Of a DNA stretch of 42,726 nucleotides, positions 27,714 through 35,865 are shown piece by piece. The notes under the pieces are model-generated. The model saw nothing but the letters and a program-made list of their open reading frames with translations, was not told where the DNA came from and searched no databases. The position numbers were made by a program, and so were the translations under genes. The number at the start of each line of letters is the position of its first letter. Positions within the stretch are counted from its first letter, which is position 1. Origin of the DNA: Candidatus Anaerobiospirillum pullicola (GTDB lineage Bacteria; Pseudomonadota; Gammaproteobacteria; Enterobacterales; Succinivibrionaceae). The stretch spans positions 1 to 42,726 of the forward strand of contig JAHLFE010000193.1 of NCBI GenBank assembly GCA_018884035.1. Reading direction: 5' to 3'.

Positions 27714-27832
27714 CATACCAGCGAATCTAAGAGTGTACAGCGCGAAGCAGAGGGTCAGCAACTCATCCCTTAGGGTGAGTAAGATGTGCCAAACCAGAGT
27801 GTCAGCGCTATAGCTGCCATGTGCAGCACTAA
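27711..27832 (-). repeat. Dispersed repeat, left half, copy 2
   Basis: Aligns with 7241-7360 on the plus strand. Both start TTAGTGCTGCA and end in CACTCTTAG.TTCGC.GGTAT. It is joined to a right-half copy, giving the only full-length example in the window (27832 to about 27671). Confidence 0.55.
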
Positions 27833-27946
27833 TTTCCACGGGGCATGAACACACACCAAGCGCACCATAAAGCCTTGGTGGGGTTAAGTTCGCAGGATGG
27901 GTTCAGGCCCTTAGAGCAGAAGAGCGATATGGAGCCTAAAGCGCCG

Positions 27947-28010
27947 CTACTGCGACGCACCTCTGAGGTAGATTAGTGGCAAGGAGCTTGGCGCACACAT
28001 GGGGAAAGCG
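27947..28010 (+). repeat. 65-bp direct repeat, right copy
   Basis: Begins CTACTGCGAC and ends CACACATGGGGAAAGCG; partner of 27006-27070. The two copies bracket about 0.88 kb that holds the IS630-type orfA. Confidence 0.75.
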
Positions 28011-28179
28011 TTCGCCCCTTTTGCGCTTTGAGGTGACCAACTTTTCCCCACTTCCTCCTTACTTCCTCTTACCCGCCCTATCTCCACTTTTCAGTATAAA
28101 CGCCCTCATTACCACCGGCAGCGCAAAAGCCTTTATACTTTAGCCTCAAAACCTCGTTCCCTTACCTGCGCCGCTACTT

Positions 28180-31100
28180 ATGACTGCCAATACTCTATCC
28201 TTACAGCAGGCTACCCTGCACGCCTGCCGCATTGCTGCCTACGTACTTTCTCTGTGCGGCCGCCAATTGCTCGCCAAAGAGCAACTCGCTTTTCTTGATC
28301 ACATCGTCAAGCACGGCAGTACTGACCCTGAGCAAACGGTAAAGCAGCTTGAGGCCTTGCTCCTTGAGATGCACATGCCACCTTTACCGGAGCTGCAAGC
28401 GCTCGCTGCCGCTACGCAAGGAGACGCAACTCCAGCACCCGTCCCTGAGGATGCTACGGCGCCGCTCCCCCCTGAGCCAGAAACAGCTGTCGCTGAAACC
28501 GAGCCCGCTGCTAACACCACCGTTGCGCTCGCACCGTCAGATGCAGAGCCTTTAGCTGCTACCACGGCGCCAGAAATCACCGCGCCAGAAACCACCACCT
28601 CCCCAGCCACATCAGCAGCGCCAGTAGCTACTACCCCTGCCGCAGCCAACGCTTTAGTCACAGCAGCACCAGAGACCGCCTCAACAGTGGCCGCCAATGC
28701 CGATATCGCTGCAACCAAGAGCGCCAGCGCTGCCACCGTCACTGACGTCAGCAGCACTATAGCTGTCACCAGCCCTGTAGTCGTTGCCCTCTTGTCACGC
28801 CAGCCTTCGGCCCTTGCATGGCAAGATTTACGAGACAACCTCACCTCATTGCAACTTGCAGACGAAACAGAGCAAGAGCGCCACAGTCAGACTCTTGCTG
28901 ACCTGCTGCTTGAGCATTTTGCTTCGCTCCTGCATGATGATGAGCAAGCGGTCTTAGCAGCAGCACAGGTAAATACTGAGTTACAGGTACCAGCAGCATG
29001 GCTCATTAAGCTCGGTGAGGAGCTTCTTGTCCGTCACGCCCAAAGTGCTACTGCCATTACGCACTTGGCCTCTTTAATCGCTGCCGTGCAAGAAGCTACC
29101 ACCAGCACACAACAGCAGGAGTATGGGCAGAAGTTAGCACAGCTGATCTTAGAGCAGTTTGTCGATCCTCTCTTGCCTGAGGAGCAGGCCAAAATCAAAG
29201 CGCTTGCTCGCACCGCTAACGAAGCTGATACCCTTGATCGTCTCTGGCTGTGTGCACTGGCTACGGAAATCTTAGAGCTGGTGTTCTTAGAGAGCGAAGA
29301 AGCCGCCGCTACAGAACAAGCCATCACTACCAGCGATGTGGACAATGGCAACGCCACAGAGAGCGGCACTGCTGTAAAGCACGATACGCCTTGCGATCTT
29401 GACACGTATGAGCAGCAAGCACAGCACTTATCTATCAGTGCTCTTGTGCAGCAGCTGCTGGAGAGTACAGCGCCGCCATTGCGTCTGGTCTACTCCCGCG
29501 CCTTAGCAACAGCCCTCTTAAAGCACTTTAGTGATGTTCTCAGTGACGCCGAGCGCGTCAAGCTGCAACGTCTGCAACATAACCGCGATGATCTGACTCA
29601 GATTAGCTGGCTCTATCACTTAGCAACAGAGCTCTACGATTGGCAAAGTGACCAAGATAACGCGCTCTTAGCAAACGACGTCTTACCTGATACGAGGCCA
29701 AGCTCTCTGTATGGCAGCAATGCCACTGCTGCCGCTAATGCCGCGCTCTTTGGTGGTTCGCAATTATCACTGTCATTTGGCTCCAGTGAAGCTGTCTCCA
29801 CAGAGACAAGCTCCTCACAATACACGCCACCATCACAAGGAATCACGACTAACGTCACGCCACTTAAACAGGTACCAGCCCCAGCCGCATTAGCATCAGC
29901 AAACACGCCACAAGCTACGCCTCCACAGGCTACAGTACAGCCATCACAGGCTACAGTGCAGCCACCAGAGACACCAACCACCGCAGCACTGCAACAGCAA
30001 CCGGACCAACCTCAAGAGGCACAAGCATCCTTACAGCAATTGCAGCAGAAGATGGCGCGGACTAACAACAAGAGCAAGATCTTAAAGTACAGTCAGGAGT
30101 TAGCCCATGCGCTGCTTACCAGCTGTGGCCAGCGCTTAAGTAAGAACGAGCGCAAGAAACTGCAAAAGATAAAGCATGCCACCTTTGTCAACTTCTCTCA
30201 GAACTGGTTGTTGGATTTAACAAACAACATCCTACAAAGGGCAGAGCAAAAGCCAGCAGAGACTTCTGCAAATGCTGCTATAGCTGAGAACAGTAAGGAG
30301 CAGACTGTAAGCGCGACATCACCAGAGACAGTCTCTACTACAGCACCCGCCCCAGAGAGCCAGAGTGCTATGGAGAGCAGCGCCAGCACTACTGTTGACG
30401 ACAACGATGTCTTGGCAGCTATCTTTGACGATGATGCTGATGACATCGCTGCTACTGCTACTGCTGCTTACGACCCTACTGCTAAGACGGATCGCTATAG
30501 TCTGTCCTCACCGTACACCCCATCGGCACTTACCACAGGCACCAACACAGCCTCATGGTATCAGCAAGTAGAGTACAGTGACGTCCACAACGGCATAGCC
30601 AAGCTGTGTGAGCTCTTAATGCAGACACAGAACCGGCGCATTGCTGGTACTTACGCCCAGCGTCTTAGTCACCTGCTTTTAGAGCATGGCCAGCTGATCT
30701 TAAGTCCAATCGAGCGGGAGCGCTTGCAGCAACAAGAGCAAACGCCATTTTTGCTGTTATCCCGTGAGTTTCTCCACAAGCTCACCAGCAAGATGCTGGA
30801 GTGGACAGCTTTCTACGTTCAGCGCATTGCGACACCACAAAACGGCATCACCATGTCCAGCAACGACACTGTCACCGCCAGCTTACAAGAGTTAGCGGCC
30901 GAGTTCTTAAGCGCCAGCCCAACACAGACCTCGCCACAGGGTATCTTTGAGCTCAAGAACTACACTGAAGCGCGAGCTCAGGCCTTAGCGCAGATTGAGT
31001 CGCACTTACAAAAGAAGTTGCAGCCACACCCTGAGGCGATCAGCGAAAGTGAGCAGCGGCGCTTACGTTTAGGTGTCATTATTGACCTCATTGCTGCGCG

Positions 31101-33474
31101 TCGTACCGTACAGGATGTGCTGACCTTGGTGTATGTGCAGCAGCTGTGCTCCTCTCTCTTAGAGTTTTACACCACCGCTCTATCCCCGCGTGACCGCCAG
31201 CTCTTAAAGCGAGCCCAACAGTCTAAGCGCCATATTCTGTCGGTAACGTGGCTGTGCTCTTTGGCCCGTGATCTCTTAGAAAAAGGAGCACAGACTCTGC
31301 CCCAGAGTCCCCTTGCTACTGCAAAGGTAGCAACTGCCACCGCCAGCGCTCCGCACACCGCCGCAAATGCAGCAGATTCTGTCCCAGCCCAAGCCCCTGA
31401 AGCCGCCTTTTCGGCTGTAGTTAAGACCACTGTTCAGAGTGAAATCTCTCCTGAGGATGAGGCCACTCAGGACAAGGAACAATCCAGCTTAGAAAAGCTG
31501 CCGCCATCTGACGAATTACGGCAATTACATCTCCTAGCGGAGCTGGTAAAGACCGAGCAAGATGATGTGCGCTGTCAGCAGTATGGCCATGACTTAGCCG
31601 TGGCCTTACTGAGTTTCTTTAGTGAGTACTTACAAAGTAGTGAGCAAGCCTTATTGACCTTAGCGCGTGACTTAAACAGCGTCGCGGTGCCACCAAGCAT
31701 GATCTGCAAAACTGCCCTAAAGGTCATCGAACGGCAGCAACAGGGCATCAAGCCACAAGAGCAGGAAAAGGCCGAGCACGCTCAGGAGCAAGCAGCAGCG
31801 GCAGCGGCCGCAGCCGAGGCAGCGGCTAAACATGTCGCAGCTTCTGTCGGCGCAACCGCCGCTATGCACAGACCAACACCCGCCTCTTATGTTGGCTCGG
31901 GGATACGACCACAGGCGCCTTGGGCACAGCCGCCACAGCCCCAGCAGCAGATGCCAATGCGCGAAGTAGCTCCTGCCCGCTCCGTGGCGCGCATTGAGCA
32001 GGATATGGTGGACTCACTGCCACTGTTTGCAGCTACCACTGTTGTCGAGCCACCAGCCACTTCGCAGCCTTGTCCGCAAAGCTCTCATATCCACCAAAGA
32101 ACCCAGAGCACCCCCAGCGCTCAGAGCACCCAACAGGTTGCAGCCACACTGGAGCCAAGCTCCGGCCTTGCCCCTGCGATCTCGGGTCTGACGTGGCACA
32201 ATCCCGCTCTTAAGAGCAAGGGAGCCCAAGTTACACCACAGCAGCGTGCTACTCTCACCGCTCCTGCCCCGATGCACGCAGCGCATAAAGCGGCAGCGGG
32301 GCTGTCAGCACCAGCGGCGGCACTAGCAACACAGCGTCCTCAGACAGCACCTACAAGTAGCTTGCACTCAGGGGAGAACGTGCCAGCTCAAGGCACAGGA
32401 CATCACCCAGCGGCACAGCAGCCAGCTGCAACCTTAACTGACATGGGCAGCAGCGTCAGTAGTGACAGTGGCATTGGCAACGCCATGATGCGCCCTGTAA
32501 GTAGTGGACTGACGCCAGCAGCACCGGCGGCTATGCGTCCTGTAAGCAGTGGCCAAACTGCCGCCACAGCCCAAGCAGCTCTGTTTGCCTCAGACGCTGC
32601 GTTGAGCGCAGAGCCAGAAAATACAGCTGCTTATGATTATGACTTAGAGGAGCTGACGACAAACACGGCCGTGGAGAGCACCACAGCATGCAGCAAACCT
32701 CTGGAGAGCGTACCGTTGCGCTCAGCACCTGCTGCCGCTGCGGCACCGGCTCATGAGGAGATGATGTTCTCTGCTGCTGATCGCTCTGCAGAAACAGACT
32801 TAGCACAGACAGCAAAGAGCAGTGCCCCGCACGTTGCAGTCAGTACCATTGCCCCGCAAAGAAACACCGAAGCCACTCCTACCGCCGAGCAAAGCGCCAG
32901 CTATTACTTTGAGTCATTGTGGAACGCTACCCCGCAACCAGAGAAGCCGTTCTCAGCACCTGAGAAGTTACCACCTCACTCTGACCGCAGTGAGCACAGG
33001 GCCGCTCAGAGCAGTGACTACTCGTACTTTACGGATGACATGCTCAACGCCATTGTCAGCAATATCCGTCCGCAACCAAAGCAGCATGCTTCCCCAGATC
33101 CTGTAGCAGCCAAGCCACGCAGCACTACTGGGAATACCACAGGTAGTTCCACCGGCAATAAGCCTGCGAGCACAGCTACAGGGACAGGCAACAGCTCTAC
33201 GCTCACCATGATGCTGCAACACCAACAGCAATTACTGCTACAAGAGGCGACGGCGCGCCTTGAGAAGCACTTTGCGCTGGGGATGCCAGCGCCGCTCTCG
33301 CCATTTAAGGAGCGCAGTCAGGCCTTAGCGCAAGACATCCTGACGCAGTATGACTCGCTCTTGACGGCAGCAGCAAAAGCGGTATTACAGCAGGCGGTAC
33401 ACCATGGCTGTAGTGACATGCAGCTGCTCCTGCACATGCAGGATATCCTTGTGGTTTTAGCACAGCAGAGCTAA
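28180..33474 (+). CDS. 1764-residue protein with nine helical repeats and Ala-rich linkers
   Basis: Unrecognised. Nine units of about 46 residues share the pattern L-A-x2-L-L-x2-F/C-x3-L-s-x2-E-x3-L-x(8-12)-L-x2-L-A-x2-h-L, which suggests three short helices each. They lie at about 17-63, 238-284, 318-366, 441-487, 639-686, 828-875, 987-1034, 1138-1184 and 1713-1760. Ala/Thr/Pro/Ser-rich linkers separate them, and a long low-complexity stretch covers about 1190-1700. The Ala-rich A-L-F-G motif occurs at 516-525 (A-T-A-A-A-N-A-A-L-F-G) and, without the Gly, at 1461-1471. A poly-Ala/Glu helix lies at about 1198-1220. No signal peptide, membrane segment or enzymatic motif is seen. ATG 28180 starts the first repeat region and lacks a Shine-Dalgarno. 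It resembles TPR- or HEAT-like scaffolds in layout, but no such family could be confirmed. Confidence 0.75.
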   Translation: MTANTLSLQQATLHACRIAAYVLSLCGRQLLAKEQLAFLDHIVKHGSTDPEQTVKQLEALLLEMHMPPLPELQALAAATQGDATPAPVPEDATAPLPPEPETAVAETEPAANTTVALAPSDAEPLAATTAPEITAPETTTSPATSAAPVATTPAAANALVTAAPETASTVAANADIAATKSASAATVTDVSSTIAVTSPVVVALLSRQPSALAWQDLRDNLTSLQLADETEQERHSQTLADLLLEHFASLLHDDEQAVLAAAQVNTELQVPAAWLIKLGEELLVRHAQSATAITHLASLIAAVQEATTSTQQQEYGQKLAQLILEQFVDPLLPEEQAKIKALARTANEADTLDRLWLCALATEILELVFLESEEAAATEQAITTSDVDNGNATESGTAVKHDTPCDLDTYEQQAQHLSISALVQQLLESTAPPLRLVYSRALATALLKHFSDVLSDAERVKLQRLQHNRDDLTQISWLYHLATELYDWQSDQDNALLANDVLPDTRPSSLYGSNATAAANAALFGGSQLSLSFGSSEAVSTETSSSQYTPPSQGITTNVTPLKQVPAPAALASANTPQATPPQATVQPSQATVQPPETPTTAALQQQPDQPQEAQASLQQLQQKMARTNNKSKILKYSQELAHALLTSCGQRLSKNERKKLQKIKHATFVNFSQNWLLDLTNNILQRAEQKPAETSANAAIAENSKEQTVSATSPETVSTTAPAPESQSAMESSASTTVDDNDVLAAIFDDDADDIAATATAAYDPTAKTDRYSLSSPYTPSALTTGTNTASWYQQVEYSDVHNGIAKLCELLMQTQNRRIAGTYAQRLSHLLLEHGQLILSPIERERLQQQEQTPFLLLSREFLHKLTSKMLEWTAFYVQRIATPQNGITMSSNDTVTASLQELAAEFLSASPTQTSPQGIFELKNYTEARAQALAQIESHLQKKLQPHPEAISESEQRRLRLGVIIDLIAARRTVQDVLTLVYVQQLCSSLLEFYTTALSPRDRQLLKRAQQSKRHILSVTWLCSLARDLLEKGAQTLPQSPLATAKVATATASAPHTAANAADSVPAQAPEAAFSAVVKTTVQSEISPEDEATQDKEQSSLEKLPPSDELRQLHLLAELVKTEQDDVRCQQYGHDLAVALLSFFSEYLQSSEQALLTLARDLNSVAVPPSMICKTALKVIERQQQGIKPQEQEKAEHAQEQAAAAAAAAEAAAKHVAASVGATAAMHRPTPASYVGSGIRPQAPWAQPPQPQQQMPMREVAPARSVARIEQDMVDSLPLFAATTVVEPPATSQPCPQSSHIHQRTQSTPSAQSTQQVAATLEPSSGLAPAISGLTWHNPALKSKGAQVTPQQRATLTAPAPMHAAHKAAAGLSAPAAALATQRPQTAPTSSLHSGENVPAQGTGHHPAAQQPAATLTDMGSSVSSDSGIGNAMMRPVSSGLTPAAPAAMRPVSSGQTAATAQAALFASDAALSAEPENTAAYDYDLEELTTNTAVESTTACSKPLESVPLRSAPAAAAAPAHEEMMFSAADRSAETDLAQTAKSSAPHVAVSTIAPQRNTEATPTAEQSASYYFESLWNATPQPEKPFSAPEKLPPHSDRSEHRAAQSSDYSYFTDDMLNAIVSNIRPQPKQHASPDPVAAKPRSTTGNTTGSSTGNKPASTATGTGNSSTLTMMLQHQQQLLLQEATARLEKHFALGMPAPLSPFKERSQALAQDILTQYDSLLTAAAKAVLQQAVHHGCSDMQLLLHMQDILVVLAQQS

Positions 33475-34139
33475 GAGCGGCAACGCAACACAGGTGTCAG
33501 CTCTCGCAGGCCTGTCTTTGCGCTCACAGCTGAGGTCACGCCAGAGATCACTTTAGCTCACTCTTCCGTGCAGCAGACAGGGATTAGAGATTACTAGTAA
33601 GGCTCTATCCCCTGAAGCAGGAGAGGTCACTACTTCCGAAGCCACTTCCTCAGAGGTTGGCTGGCTGTATGAACTCGGCCATACACCTCTTAATGGCAGC
33701 ATTGTCCAGCCCTCACCCCCTTGAAGTGGGGGAGGGGGACTTAAATATTGTAATTTTTGCGCTAACTCACCAAGCCCTTAAATAAGCTGTTTTTGCTCAT
33801 GCCAACTTGTAGTGTGGCGGCAATTATCTTTGGCGTTGAGATAATGGAGCGCTGACAGCAAAAAGCGCTGGTCTTACTCGTAGACTGTGGATAACGCGAT
33901 TGAGCCCCTCTCTTTTCCTGCGAGGATAACAGCACTACTGCGCCTCTGCGCCATGCTCATGGCCACTTGGCACAAGGCTACCTGTCTCATTGGCCCCCAG
34001 TGGCCACTACCGAGGCCCAGCAAGCACCAAGACATCCATACAGGAGACAAGTGGGAGCAAAACCTCAAGTGACTCTACCCACGCAGACGTAGAGTCGCGC
34101 TATAAGGTGATCGCTTCTTTGTCTACTTGGAGATTGTCT
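33475..34139. other. Gap between the 1764- and 138-residue genes
   Basis: No gene is seen. A G/C hairpin (33710-33739, CCCCC-TTGAAGT-GGGGG core) is followed at a distance by T-rich sequence and could end the long upstream transcript. A consensus DnaA box (TGTGGATAA) stands alone at 33886-33894. An 8-bp inverted repeat lies at 34071-34096 in the leader of the next gene. Confidence 0.4.
34071..34096 (+). promoter_or_regulatory. Inverted repeat in the leader of the 138-residue gene
   Basis: GACTCTAC (34071-34078) and GTAGAGTC (34089-34096) form a perfect 8-bp stem with a 10-base loop, 43 bases before ATG 34140. It could be an operator or an RNA hairpin; nothing identifies the partner. Confidence 0.4.
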
Positions 34140-34556
34140 ATGTTGCAGCACCAACTTGCTACCGTTTCCATTTCCGCCACTGCTGCGACCACGCCTGAAC
34201 CTTTTGCCAGTGACCTCACTACCGCTGGCACAGACGCTAACACTACTAAGACCAAGCTCATGCGCAAGCTGCGCAATGAGAGCAACCGACTCTTTAGCCA
34301 GCTGTTCTCACTGTGTGGAAAAGAGCAGGATGCGCTTGTTACCTTTATGCAGTGCGAGTCCAGCCAAATGGCGCAGGTGATTATCTTCAACTTTGAGCCC
34401 TTACTTGAGGAGCGTCAGTTGGACTTGCTGCACTACATTTCCGCTCATGGCTGCTCCAAGCCTTTATTGCTGCGGCGTCTGTGCACGGTATTACGTCAGC
34501 GTGCTTTTTTAGAGAACTGTTCTATCTTTCGCAGTGCAAGCAGCTCCGACAATTAG
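34140..34556 (+). CDS. 138-residue protein with one helical-repeat unit
   Basis: A small relative of the large repeat proteins. One clear unit spans about 77-120 (M-A-Q-V-I-I-F-N-F-E-P-L-L-E-E-R-Q-L-D-L), with the H-G-C-S-K-P turn matching the H-G-S-T-D-P and H-G-C-S-D-M turns in the first and last units of the 1764-residue protein. A shorter, degenerate helix pair (about 47-70) precedes it. Residues 1-35 are Ala/Thr-rich. ATG 34140 follows GGAG by about 8 bases; an in-frame TTG at 34134 is less likely. No membrane segment is seen. It could be a stand-alone partner that assembles with the larger proteins, or the end of a decayed long copy. The long gap before it, its own ribosome binding site and its intact frame argue for a real gene. 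Confidence 0.6.
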   Translation: MLQHQLATVSISATAATTPEPFASDLTTAGTDANTTKTKLMRKLRNESNRLFSQLFSLCGKEQDALVTFMQCESSQMAQVIIFNFEPLLEERQLDLLHYISAHGCSKPLLLRRLCTVLRQRAFLENCSIFRSASSSDN

Positions 34557-35865
34557 AACAGCTGTTGCGTAGAGCAGCTGTTGCGCTGTGGACTTTAGCG
34601 CCAAGGCTCTGCAAAAGTCGCAGCGAACAGTCCGCAGCCTGCTGTGACAACGATCTCGGCCAAGGCTCTTGGCTATTGTCAGAGAACAGAGCTCTGCTAA
34701 GTTGCTGACCATTATCAGGGTGACGTCTTTTCAGGAAACTACCTTAAAGCAACCACACAAGGCCCACGCGAAGCAGCAGAAGTCGTCTCAAGCACCCCTG
34801 AGCAAGTTATTCTTCTTCTCACTTCAGAACCACGGACACGAACATGACTTCAATTACAGTCAAAAACAGCACCCTGCACCAGAACCAGACACAAGCTCCC
34901 GCTATCCCCTTGTTTTACGGCCTGCCGTCGCCCTGAGCACCTGTCATCTCCCCCACCATATCAACCAGAGCAAACCTTTTCTGCTCCAAACATTTTTGTT
35001 TCCAAAGCTATTGACAACAAACTTAGCTGCTGCCAATATTTGCCTCAAGACCACCTCTTTTCCGGCTTATTTAAGCGCGAAAATTAGGTGCGGACAAAAT
35101 CTAAGCTTTATGATAAAATAAAGCTATTGAGCAGGCTCTCCTTAAGCTTCCTGTGTTATCTATTGATCACTTTATGACCGGAATTATGACCGGATATAGG
35201 TACTATCTTGTCTTGTCTGTCAGTAAAGCAAAAGTTCACAGAGAAATACAGCAAAAGCTCAGAGCCGCTAGCGCCAAGCGAGCCGTCAGGGTGTCCATGC
35301 CGCCACTGCTCCGCTTAGCTTAGCGCCATCCTTACCCCAACTATAGAGTTATAGAATCCACTCATAGCATGAGGGTACAAGACTACACTTCATGGAGTCA
35401 TGAAGCGCAGTATTGCTTGCAAGGCAGCTTTGTTTTTGTTGCTCTTGAGGATCGTGGATCTCTTTGTTCTTTTCCCTGATATCCACCACTAGCAAGAGCG
35501 ATAACCCTGCTACAGACCAGACCAGCACTCTGTGACGCAAGCACCAAACAATGTAAGAACGCAAAGAGTAGTCTTGCTCTTGATGAGTTTGAGCTGGCTT
35601 TGCAGCATAGCTTGTTGTACTGCAATTACCTCTGATGCCGCCAAGACAAGAACTAAAGCCAAGCTAAATAGCCTGTATGCCTCGCTTTAGCGCCTTGTGA
35701 CCCAACTCTCTTAGCGTCACCACACAACCTCTTTGCATCATACTCAAAGCCTAAAGGCTGCTATGACGCAGTTCTCTAAAGAAAGATCATTCTTTAGAGA
35801 ACAAGCTCTGCTATTTGCCCTCGCTGTGCAGATAGAGACGCGCCATAGCAGCGGAGAAGTTAGTT
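34557..35865. other. 1.3-kb gene-free region before the 692-residue gene
   Basis: No gene is supported. A 150-codon frame (34669-35121) has no ribosome binding site and a composition unlike the neighbours. Features noted: a direct repeat ATGACCGGA at 35173 and 35185, an 8-bp AT-rich hairpin around 35105-35126 (AGCTTTAT/ATAAAGCT), and the 13-bp inverted repeat at 35771-35802. The size and AT-rich patches could hide a regulatory RNA or a decayed gene, but nothing identifies one. Confidence 0.35.
35771..35802 (+). promoter_or_regulatory. Perfect 13-bp inverted repeat upstream of the 692-residue gene
   Basis: GTTCTCTAAAGAA (35771-35783) and TTCTTTAGAGAAC (35790-35802) are exact inverted copies around AGATCA. 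The centre lies about 80 bases before ATG 35866. The AT-rich arms and absence of a T-run fit an operator for a dimeric regulator better than a terminator, though a hairpin in the 5' leader is also possible. Confidence 0.6.

Larger units (their letters stand above)
27567..28179. other. Region between IS630 orfA and the 1764-residue gene
   Basis: No gene is supported. It holds, on the minus strand, adjacent left and right halves of the dispersed repeat (27832-27671), then the right copy of the 65-bp direct repeat (27947-28010). An open frame at 27624-27854 (minus) coincides with the repeat and is not called. The last 150 bases are the leader of the 1764-residue gene, where CTTTATACTTTAGCC near 28130 could supply a -10, with no convincing -35. 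Confidence 0.45.

Noticed and set aside
34669-35121. 150-codon plus-strand frame
   Set aside because: No ribosome binding site, no domain, and composition (His/Gln/Pro/Phe mixture) unlike the proteins nearby.
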